Positions 8,833 through 15,948 of a DNA stretch of 41,526 nt are shown here, piece after piece. Numbering within the stretch: position 1 is the stretch's first letter; every line of letters starts with the position of its first letter. Below the pieces are notes generated by a model. The model was not told where the DNA came from, ran no database searches, and was given only the letters and a program-made list of their open reading frames with translations. Both the position numbers and the translations under genes were made by a program. The stretch is from assembly GCA_030066295.1 (NCBI GenBank), contig JASJBX010000049.1, positions 1 to 41,526 on the forward strand. Reading direction: 5' to 3'. This stretch comes from Crocosphaera sp. (GTDB lineage Bacteria; Cyanobacteriota; Cyanobacteriia; Cyanobacteriales; Microcystaceae).

Positions 8833-8919
8833 ATTATTAATAAATTAAATAAGGAAAATCAACAACCATTTTGGAAAGATAGGCAAAGTTTTTTAGGTTA
8901 TCAATGGTTAATATAAATG

Positions 8920-9023
8920 TCTAATTTGCCCACCCTACAAGCTTTAATTTGGTGGGTTACGATGGATATTGAATAATTAGCAAAAACCAACTTTTCTGGC
9001 CATCTAACCCATCCTACAAGGGG
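8920..9023. repeat. Two copies of a CCCACCCTACAAG-type repeat
   Basis: Between the protease and NACHT genes, CCCACCCTACAAGC (about 8929) pairs imperfectly with GGTGGGTTACG (about 8951). A related CCATCTAACCCATCCTACAAG lies at 9001-9021. This GGTGGGT/TGTAGG motif is a frequent dispersed intergenic repeat in cyanobacteria. Nothing else is visible in the 195-base spacer. Confidence 0.5.
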
Positions 9024-9027
9024 AAAA

Positions 9028-10236
9028 CTAAGATAAGTCTCCGACTTGAATCAATCCTAACCCTTGACGTTCTTTAGGTTGATTTAATAATTCACATCGA
9101 TTTAATAATTCCTCCCGAAGATCCAACACCGTTAAATCAGGATACCTCTCTAATATTAAAGCAGCCACCCCAGAGACAATAGGAGTTGCCATAGAGGTCC
9201 CATTCCAAGCTTCATAACCTCCCTGTACCACCGAGGAGTAAACCGCCTCTCCTGGCGCAACTAAATGGGGTATGTTGTAGGTGGTATTCTCAACGGTCAA
9301 CGTTCCGCTACTGCTGAAACTCGTTACTCGGCCCTGCTTATTACTCGCACCCACCGAGAGAACACTTCTGTAGTTTCCTGGACTACGGGTGCGATCGCGG
9401 CCTTCATTTCCCGATGCACACACAGGAAGGACTCCTACCGCCAACATATCGCTGATCACTTCTTCCATATCGGAGAAAAAACCCTGTAATCCAGCAGATA
9501 CATTAACAATTTGGATTTCTGGGTTATTAGCTGCCCATTCCAAGGCAATAATAAAGTTTGCTAACGATCCTCGTCCTTTAGGTATCATTAACCCATTAAT
9601 CAGTGTAGCATCCGGTGCGATGCCGATGCGTCTCCCACAAATCAACCCCGCAACGTGGGTTCCGTGTCCCTCTGTGTCTAAAGAATTGGTTAATTCTTTC
9701 ACTTGTCCTTGTAAAATGTCAAATTCAACCGATTTACTTACTTTTGCTCTTAATGAAGGGTGAAAGCTATCGATACCTGTATCTAAGACAGCGATAGTGA
9801 TATCTTTGCCGGTAACTTGGGGGGGTAAGGTATATTTAATTGCTTTTAAGTGCCATAAATCATCATCTTTTAAGTCATTTTCACTTTTAAAACTGGTGGT
9901 CACTTTATCAGGTTTAATGAGGTCAATGGGTTGATCTTTTAAGATAGAAAATTCAGGTAATTGTTGCTGTGTATTCTTTGCATCTTCCTCTGGCATTTCT
10001 ATAATGATTGTTCCTGTAACTCCCAATTTTTCTGGACTTTTGAGAATTTGTATATTTTCTTTTCCTTTCATATCTTCAGCCCATTGTATTAAGGTTTGAT
10101 AGCTGCTATCTTCTCGATAAACCGATTCAACTTCTTGGGTTTGCTGACGACGACTTTCTAGGGTAAATTTACGAGAAACTAAACTTAAAGATTGACTAAC
10201 GAGATTCGCTTTAGGGCGAATAATATAAATAGGCAT
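9028..10236 (-). CDS. Intracellular subtilisin-like serine protease (peptidase S8)
   Basis: The full catalytic triad is present: Asp152 (AVLDTGID), His191 (EGHGTHVAG) and Ser348 (NGTSMATP), with the oxyanion Asn277 in ASGNEG. The 402 residues carry no signal peptide, so the protease should act in the cytoplasm. The first 110 or so residues form a leader region ending in GTIIIEMPEEDAKNTQ, which resembles an I9-type propeptide. It is transcribed towards the NACHT gene 195 bases downstream on the same strand. Divergent hpnA starts 130 bases away. The pairing suggests a protease effector or protease-switch partnership (inference). No second metal-site or extracellular domain is visible. Confidence 0.93.
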   Translation of the reverse strand: MPIYIIRPKANLVSQSLSLVSRKFTLESRRQQTQEVESVYREDSSYQTLIQWAEDMKGKENIQILKSPEKLGVTGTIIIEMPEEDAKNTQQQLPEFSILKDQPIDLIKPDKVTTSFKSENDLKDDDLWHLKAIKYTLPPQVTGKDITIAVLDTGIDSFHPSLRAKVSKSVEFDILQGQVKELTNSLDTEGHGTHVAGLICGRRIGIAPDATLINGLMIPKGRGSLANFIIALEWAANNPEIQIVNVSAGLQGFFSDMEEVISDMLAVGVLPVCASGNEGRDRTRSPGNYRSVLSVGASNKQGRVTSFSSSGTLTVENTTYNIPHLVAPGEAVYSSVVQGGYEAWNGTSMATPIVSGVAALILERYPDLTVLDLREELLNRCELLNQPKERQGLGLIQVGDLS

Positions 10237-10264
10237 AACAATATTTATTTTTGAGTTATGTTTT

Positions 10265-10281
10265 TATTTTAGCTTAAAATA
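10265..10281. promoter_or_regulatory. AT-rich inverted repeat between divergent protease and hpnA-like genes
   Basis: TATTTTA-GCT-TAAAATA is a 7-base perfect inverted repeat with a 3-base centre in the shared 129-base promoter region. It may be an operator for one or both genes, or simply AT-rich chance. Confidence 0.25.
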
Positions 10282-10365
10282 GATATTTATGAAATCATAT
10301 AATATATTTCCAAAAAATAATGTTAAAATCAATTATATATTCACCCGATATTACAACAGCAAATT

Positions 10366-11352
10366 ATGACTTTAAACGCATTTATTACAGGAGGAACCGG
10401 ATTTATCGGCGCAAACCTAGTGAGACTTTTATTAAAACAAGGTTATGAAGTTCGTGCTTTAGTTCGTCCTCAAAGTAATTTAGATAACCTGAAAAACTTA
10501 GATGTAGAAATAGTTAAAGGGGATCTTAATGACATCAATTTAGCCCAAAAAATAAGAGGATGTCATGTTCTCTTTCATGTAGCAGCCCATTACTCCTTAT
10601 ATCAAGCCGATAAAGATAAATTATACGAAAGCAATGTGTTAGGAACTCGCTCCGTTTTAAATGCAGCTAAACAAGCCAATGTAGAACGTATTGTTTACAC
10701 CAGTTCCGTCGCTGCTATTGGAGTAGGAAAACCAGGAGAAATAGTCGATGAAACCCATCAAAGTCCTGTCAATGAATTAGTGGGACATTACAAAAAATCG
10801 AAATATTGGGCCGAACAAGAAGCCAAAAAAGCAATTATGAATGGACAAGATATTGTCATCGTTAACCCCAGTACCCCCATCGGACCATTAGACATTAAAC
10901 CCACCCCCACAGGAGAGATTATTTTACGTTTTTTACGCCGTCAAATGCCAGCTTATGTCAATACTGGGTTAAATATTATTGATGTGCGAGACGTAGCGCA
11001 AGGTCATCTGTTAGCATTAGAAAAAGGGAAGACAGGAGAACGTTATATTCTAGGCAATAAAAACCTCAGTTTAAAAGCTTTGTTAGAGGAATTATCCCTA
11101 TTAACAGGATTAAAAGCCCCTCAACAAACTTTACCCCTTTGGTTACCTTTAACGGTTGCTTGGGTAGAAGAAACATTGTTATCTCCTTTGGGGAAAAAGC
11201 CCTCAATTCCTATGGATGGGGTAAAAATGTCTAAACAGCCGATGTATTATGACCCATCCAAAGCCATTAATGAATTAGGATTGCCATCTTCTCCCATCGA
11301 AAATGGACTAAAAGATGCCATTACTTGGTTTACTAATAATGGTTATTTATAG
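10366..11352 (+). CDS. hpnA: HpnA-like NAD-dependent sugar epimerase/dehydratase
   Basis: Short-chain dehydrogenase of the extended type. The NAD-binding motif GGTGFIGANL is at residues 9-18, and the catalytic Tyr142-xxx-Lys146 is in GHYKKSKYWAE, preceded by the YTSSVAAIG strand. The features NPSTPIGP, DVRDVAQGHLLALEKGKTGERYILG and FHVAAHYSLY fit the family annotated as hopanoid-associated sugar epimerase (HpnA). At 328 residues it has the normal length. The precise substrate is not known from the sequence, and no hopanoid cyclase or other hpn genes are in the window. Next is a CheW-like gene 29 bases downstream on the same strand, so co-transcription is possible. Confidence 0.85.
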   Translation: MTLNAFITGGTGFIGANLVRLLLKQGYEVRALVRPQSNLDNLKNLDVEIVKGDLNDINLAQKIRGCHVLFHVAAHYSLYQADKDKLYESNVLGTRSVLNAAKQANVERIVYTSSVAAIGVGKPGEIVDETHQSPVNELVGHYKKSKYWAEQEAKKAIMNGQDIVIVNPSTPIGPLDIKPTPTGEIILRFLRRQMPAYVNTGLNIIDVRDVAQGHLLALEKGKTGERYILGNKNLSLKALLEELSLLTGLKAPQQTLPLWLPLTVAWVEETLLSPLGKKPSIPMDGVKMSKQPMYYDPSKAINELGLPSSPIENGLKDAITWFTNNGYL

Positions 11353-11381
11353 AAAAATACTATCAATAATGGGTTGAAATT

Positions 11382-12128
11382 ATGGAAGATTTTGTTTCTT
11401 ACTGTTGGAATGATATTGGGGTTTCAGGGGATAGTTCTTGCCCCGAACTAAAGACAGTGATTCACTGCCGAAATTGCCCTATTTATCGGGGGGCTGGTCG
11501 AACTTTGTTGCAAAGAAATTCCCCAGACGGCTATGTTGAGGAATGGACAGATATCTTAGCACAAGATTGGCAGCAAGCAGCCAAAACGGATAAAAAAGGG
11601 TCAGGTTTAGTCAAAAAAGAGAACACTGATGATGAAATTATTGGATTAATTATTTTCAGAGTTGCTCAAGAATGGTTGGCTTTACCCGCATGGGTGGTTA
11701 AAGAAATCACCCATGTTCATCCTATTCATACTTTACCTCATCGTAGTAACCATGTTTTCGCAGGAATTGTTAATATTCGTGGTGAAATTTTGATGTGTAT
11801 TTTATTAAGAAATCTATTATCACTACCTCACTCAGATTTGAACAATAAAAGCGAAAACTTTAAAAATTTAGTCTCTATTGTTCCCGTAGTTTATAAGAGA
11901 ATGATTGTCATTGAAATACAATCTAATCGTTGGGTTTTTCCTGTGGATGAAATCCTGGGAGTGTATCGTTTTTCATCAAAAAAATTACAAGATACTCCTG
12001 TGGTCATTTCTAAAACTCCTGACACTTATACCAAAAAAATATTAACAGTGGAAGGTAAGAATATTAATTATTTAGACTATGAACTGGTATTCTATGAATT
12101 GTTATTCTATACTTTAAATCGTGCTTAA
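11382..12128 (+). CDS. CheW-like scaffold protein with N-terminal Cys cluster
   Basis: The C-terminal two thirds (about residues 85-245) form a CheW domain (FRVAQEWLALPAWVVKEI, HRSNHVFAGIVNIRGEIL, RWVFPVDEILGVYRFS), which couples receptors to a CheA-type kinase. In front is an unusual segment with Cys8, Cys20 (SCPELKTVIH), Cys29 and Cys32 (CRNCPIYRGAG), plausibly binding a metal or Fe-S centre. This Cys-rich N-terminus resembles WspD-like CheW proteins of surface-sensing/diguanylate-cyclase pathways, as far as I recall. No CheA, receptor or response regulator is in the window, so partners must be encoded elsewhere. Confidence 0.85.
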   Translation: MEDFVSYCWNDIGVSGDSSCPELKTVIHCRNCPIYRGAGRTLLQRNSPDGYVEEWTDILAQDWQQAAKTDKKGSGLVKKENTDDEIIGLIIFRVAQEWLALPAWVVKEITHVHPIHTLPHRSNHVFAGIVNIRGEILMCILLRNLLSLPHSDLNNKSENFKNLVSIVPVVYKRMIVIEIQSNRWVFPVDEILGVYRFSSKKLQDTPVVISKTPDTYTKKILTVEGKNINYLDYELVFYELLFYTLNRA

Positions 12129-12144
12129 TCAATATAATTAATCA

Positions 12145-13137
12145 ATGATCATGTCTATTATTGACGTTAAAAATCTCAGTAAGATTTATAAAGTTTCATT
12201 AAAAAAGCCTGGAATTCAAGGAACGATTCAACACTTTTTTAGGCGTACTTATCGTGATATAGCAGCAGTTAAAGATGTATCCTTTACTATCAATTCTGGG
12301 GAAATTGTTGGTTTTTTAGGTGCAAATGGTGCGGGAAAAACTACCACCTTAAAAATGTTAACTGGATTAATTCATCCCTCAACGGGTGAAATCAAAATAG
12401 TAGGTCATGTTCCGTTTAAACGTCATCCTATTTTCTTGAAGAATATGAGTTTAATTATGGGACAAAAACAGCAATTATTATGGGATTTACCAGCTTTAGA
12501 TTCTTTAAAAATTAATGCTGCTGTTTATGAAATTTCTGATAAAATTTTTAATAAAAGACTGCAAGAATTAGCAGAAATGTTATCCCTTAAAGAACAATTA
12601 ACTCAACCTGTTCGTAAACTATCTTTAGGACAAAGAATGAAAGCAGAATTACTAGCTGCTTTATTACATCATCCTCAAGTTTTATTTTTAGATGAACCCA
12701 CATTGGGTTTGGATGTTAATTCTCAAGCTGCTATTCGTTCCTTTTTAAAAGAATACAATCAAAGATACCAAGCAACTATCTTATTAACCAGTCATTATAT
12801 GGCTGATATTACCGCATTATGTGAAAGAGTTTTGTTGATACATGAGGGACAATTGATATATGATGGAAACTTAGAGAAATTAGTGGAAAAATTCACCCCT
12901 TACAAAGAGGTGAAAGTAGAATTATCTTCTCCTTTATCAGCAGAAAAATTAACCAACTATGGACAAGTCGAAACAGTTAAAGGTCAAGAAGTTAGGTTTC
13001 TCGTTAAACCCGAAAATCTAACAGAAACCATTGCTAAAATTTTAGCTCAATTAGAAGTTAATGATCTAAGTATAACTGAACCACCGATAGAAGAAGTCGT
13101 TAGTCAAATTTTTTCCCAAGGAAATGTTGATATATAA
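12145..13137 (+). CDS. ABC-2 type transporter ATP-binding protein
   Basis: The ATPase subunit of an exporter shows all motifs: Walker A GANGAGKTT (59-67), Q-loop near MGQKQQLLWDLPALDS, signature LSLGQ (159-163), Walker B VLFLDEPT (179-186), and H-loop LLTSHYM. The C-terminal extension from about residue 245 (KEVKVELSSPL...) is typical of ABC-2 exporters handling drugs, polysaccharides or lipids, with about 330 residues in total. The N-terminal HFFRRTYRDIAAV insert is typical of a subfamily often called viologen-exporter/DUF-permease ATPases. The matching permeases (usually two ABC-2 genes next door) are absent: the following gene is a peptidase, so this ATPase is an orphan here. Confidence 0.9.
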   Translation: MIMSIIDVKNLSKIYKVSLKKPGIQGTIQHFFRRTYRDIAAVKDVSFTINSGEIVGFLGANGAGKTTTLKMLTGLIHPSTGEIKIVGHVPFKRHPIFLKNMSLIMGQKQQLLWDLPALDSLKINAAVYEISDKIFNKRLQELAEMLSLKEQLTQPVRKLSLGQRMKAELLAALLHHPQVLFLDEPTLGLDVNSQAAIRSFLKEYNQRYQATILLTSHYMADITALCERVLLIHEGQLIYDGNLEKLVEKFTPYKEVKVELSSPLSAEKLTNYGQVETVKGQEVRFLVKPENLTETIAKILAQLEVNDLSITEPPIEEVVSQIFSQGNVDI

Positions 13138-13180
13138 TTCTTCTATTGCCAAGTTAAAATAAATAAAAGTAAATCAAAAA

Positions 13181-14548
13181 ATGAAAGCCATGATTAATAT
13201 TAAACTATTAAAAAATAGAAGAAAAAAACTAGCTAAATTGATCAATTTTCCTATCGTACTATGGTCAGGAAAAGCACCCTCCAAGAATTTTCGAGCTAAT
13301 CATTATCCTTTCCGTGCAAGTAGTCATTTTCTCTATTTTGCAGGACTTTCTCTAGAAAATGCAGTTATACGCCTAGAAAACGGTAATCTAGATTTATTCA
13401 TGGATAACCCTCATCCTGATAGTACACTATGGCATGGAGAAACGCCGTCAAGGGAAGATATTTCCCAACAAATAGGTGCAGATAATGCTTATCCCATGAA
13501 AGCCTTAAAAGATAAAATAGAAGGAGTAGCAAGCATCGCAGTTCAAGATAATTTTACCCACGCAAAACAAAGAGAAATATTGCAACGATCTCTATCTATG
13601 AAGGAAGAATTAAAGGATATTGATCATCAGTTGATGAAAGCCATAATAACCTTACGCTTACTCCATGATGAAATAGCTTTAACCGAAATAAAAAAAGCTG
13701 TTAATGTTTCAGTACAAGCTCATAAAACTGCTCTAAAATCCACAAAAGATTGTGCTACAGAAGCCCAAGTTAGAGCAGCAATGGAAAGTCATATTATGAG
13801 TAACAATATGACCTGTGCTTACAATAGTATTGTTACTGTTAATGGGGAAGTTTTACATAATGAAACCTATAATAATGAGTTGAAATCAGGAGATTTATTA
13901 CTAGCAGATGTCGGTGCAGAAACGGCTTTAGGATGGGCTTCAGATATTACTCGAACTTGGCCAGTAACTGGTCACTTTTCTAGCAGTCAACGGGATGTAT
14001 ATGACCTGGTTTTAGCTGCTCATGATGCTTGTATTGAAGCCATAAAACCAGGAGGAGAATACAGAGAGATTCATCTATTAGCTGCAAAAGTAATTGCAGA
14101 AGGGTTAGTCAATTTAGGTATTTTAAAAGGTGATCCCAATACTTTAGTAGAAAAAGACGCTCATGCCATATTTTTTCCTCATGGAATCGGTCATTTATTA
14201 GGATTAGATGTTCACGATATGGAAGACTTAGGGGACTTAGCTGGATATGAGGAGGGAAGGACTAGAAGCGATCGCTTTGGGTTAAAATATTTAAGGCTAG
14301 ATCGTCCCTTAAAATCAGGTATGGTAGTAACCATTGAACCTGGGTTTTATCAAGTTCCTGCTATTTTAAACCATCCAAAATTTAAAGAAAAATACTATAA
14401 TGATGTTAATTGGGAGAAATTAAAACAATTTTCTGATGTTAGAGGAATTCGCATCGAAGATGATATTTTGGTCACAGAAACAGGGGCAGAAGTTTTAACC
14501 AAAAATTTACCCACTCAAGCTGAAGAGATTGAGGAGATGATGAGCTAA
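13181..14548 (+). CDS. pepP: Xaa-Pro aminopeptidase (aminopeptidase P, M24B)
   Basis: It removes an N-terminal residue preceding proline. The N-terminal AMP_N-type domain (about 5-140: FPIVLWSGKAPSKNFRANHYPFRASSHFLYFAGL) precedes a pita-bread metallopeptidase domain. The dinuclear metal ligands are visible: Asp243 (LLADVGAE), Asp255 (WASDITRTWP), His338 (HGIGHLLGLDVHD), Glu386 (TIEPGFY) and Glu426 (RIEDDILVT). The 455 residues fit the family. The start used is ATG 13181. A second Met four codons on is possible. It follows the ABC ATPase by 43 bases, with no obvious functional link. Confidence 0.93.
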   Translation: MKAMINIKLLKNRRKKLAKLINFPIVLWSGKAPSKNFRANHYPFRASSHFLYFAGLSLENAVIRLENGNLDLFMDNPHPDSTLWHGETPSREDISQQIGADNAYPMKALKDKIEGVASIAVQDNFTHAKQREILQRSLSMKEELKDIDHQLMKAIITLRLLHDEIALTEIKKAVNVSVQAHKTALKSTKDCATEAQVRAAMESHIMSNNMTCAYNSIVTVNGEVLHNETYNNELKSGDLLLADVGAETALGWASDITRTWPVTGHFSSSQRDVYDLVLAAHDACIEAIKPGGEYREIHLLAAKVIAEGLVNLGILKGDPNTLVEKDAHAIFFPHGIGHLLGLDVHDMEDLGDLAGYEEGRTRSDRFGLKYLRLDRPLKSGMVVTIEPGFYQVPAILNHPKFKEKYYNDVNWEKLKQFSDVRGIRIEDDILVTETGAEVLTKNLPTQAEEIEEMMS

Positions 14549-14594
14549 AATTAGTCAAACTTCCCATCTCCCCACACTCCTATTCTCCTCGTAA

Positions 14595-14612
14595 TTCACC
14601 CAACTGGGTGAA
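14595..14612. promoter_or_regulatory. Inverted repeat upstream of the DUF2949 gene
   Basis: TTCACCCA and TGGGTGAA face each other across two bases, 87 bases before the DUF2949 start. It could be an operator or, as RNA, a small hairpin. No T-run follows, so it is not a classic terminator for pepP. Confidence 0.35.
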
Positions 14613-14698
14613 CCTTTAAGATGAGGTCAGTTAGTCCCAACTACTTTAAACTGGTAGCTACACAAAATGAGCTAACTTCCTTAAGGGTTGAGGAGAGT

Positions 14699-14923
14699 AT
14701 GATTATGAGTTCCTCAGAGTACAATCAAAAACTGGTACACTTTTTACAACAAGAATTAAATATTCCTGCCGAGTCTATTGCGTTAGTTCAACGTCATCCT
14801 GAACTGCCTTATAGTTCTTTTCCTATGTTACTGTGGCGTTATGGATTAATTACTACTTCTCAATTAGAAAAAGTTTTTGATTGGTTGGATAGTGGTTTGT
14901 TCTATTCTGCCATCCAACTTTAA
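14699..14923 (+). CDS. DUF2949 family small protein
   Basis: The 74-residue protein matches the cyanobacteria-restricted DUF2949 family by its pattern (YNQKLVHFLQQELNIPAESIALVQRH, FPMLLWRYGLITTSQLEKVFDWLD). Its function is unknown. I chose ATG 14699 because GAGGAG lies at normal distance in front. An upstream ATG at 14621 would add 26 residues unlike the family. It is small, soluble and probably helical. It stands alone between pepP and an LD-carboxypeptidase. Confidence 0.75.
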   Translation: MIMSSSEYNQKLVHFLQQELNIPAESIALVQRHPELPYSSFPMLLWRYGLITTSQLEKVFDWLDSGLFYSAIQL

Positions 14924-15006
14924 ATCAAAAAATATATAATAAAAGACGATAAAAACTCAAGATTTATCCTCAAAAATAGAGATAAATAATAACAACAATA
15001 ACATTA

Positions 15007-15915
15007 ATGTCTGCTCTTTCTTCTTGGATAAAACCGCCTTTTCTGCAACCTGGTGATACGATAATAGGGATCTCTCCCAGTGGAGCAATTAAAGACATTG
15101 CTGCGGTAGAAAACGCTATCGAAATTATGCGATCGCAGGGATACAATGTAGAATTAAATGAACATTGGAACGCTCAATATGGCTATTTAGCAGGAAACGA
15201 TGAACAACGCAGAGAAGCCTTATTACAAGCTTTAACTAATCCCAACTATAAAGCCATTATAGCCGTCCGTGGGGGTTATGGGGCAGCCAGATTATTAGAA
15301 GAAAAAGACTGGGAAACTATCTTCAGAAATTACCCCAAATGGTTGATCGGTTTTTCCGATATTACTAGCTTACTATGGAAACTAGCAAGGGTTAAAGTAT
15401 CGACTATTCATGGTCCTGTGTTAACCACTTTAGCAAAAGAACCGGACTGGTCATTACAACGCTTTTTTAGTTACCTTCAAGGTGAACCCTTATCTCCGTT
15501 ACAAGGTCAAGGATGGGGAAATGGCCAAGCAGAAGGATGGTTATTACCCGCTAATCTCACTGTCGCGACTCATATACTAGGAACCCCGTTACAACCCCTC
15601 TTAAACGACGTAATTTTAGCTCTAGAAGACGTGGGAGAGGCTTCTTATAGTATTGACCGAATGTTGACCCAGTGGCGGTTAATGGGGGCATTTTGCGGGG
15701 TTAGGGGGATTATTTTGGGACGGTTTAGTGGTAGTCATGAATCGAGGAATAGTTGGACGACAGAAGAAGTTTTACGGGACCGTTTAGGGGATCTCAATAT
15801 TCCTATTGTTTCCGAGTTACCTTTTGGTCATGATGGGGTTAACGCTATGTTACCCGTAGGAATGATGGTTAAGTTAGATGGAGATCAAGGAAGTTTAACG
15901 TTTTTGAATGATTAG
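15007..15915 (+). CDS. LD-carboxypeptidase (peptidase S66)
   Basis: It cleaves the L,D-peptide bond of the murein tetrapeptide during peptidoglycan recycling or turnover. The S66 triad is visible: Ser117 (LIGFSDITSLL), Glu207 (ALEDVGE) and His275 (FGHDGVNAMLPVG). Other conserved pieces are GDTIIGISPSGA near residue 16, RGGYGAARLL near 88 and GRFSG near 238. The 302 residues are typical. No signal peptide is seen, which suits the cytoplasmic LdcA type. Convergent with the sensor kinase, whose stop is 34 bases away. Confidence 0.93.
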   Translation: MSALSSWIKPPFLQPGDTIIGISPSGAIKDIAAVENAIEIMRSQGYNVELNEHWNAQYGYLAGNDEQRREALLQALTNPNYKAIIAVRGGYGAARLLEEKDWETIFRNYPKWLIGFSDITSLLWKLARVKVSTIHGPVLTTLAKEPDWSLQRFFSYLQGEPLSPLQGQGWGNGQAEGWLLPANLTVATHILGTPLQPLLNDVILALEDVGEASYSIDRMLTQWRLMGAFCGVRGIILGRFSGSHESRNSWTTEEVLRDRLGDLNIPIVSELPFGHDGVNAMLPVGMMVKLDGDQGSLTFLND

Positions 15916-15948
15916 AATTTATTAGCAATGATTAAATTTTTAGATTAT

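Noticed and set aside
9265-9797. Plus-strand ORFs opposite the subtilisin-like protease
   Set aside because: Their sequence has no coding character, and the minus strand carries the complete catalytic triad.
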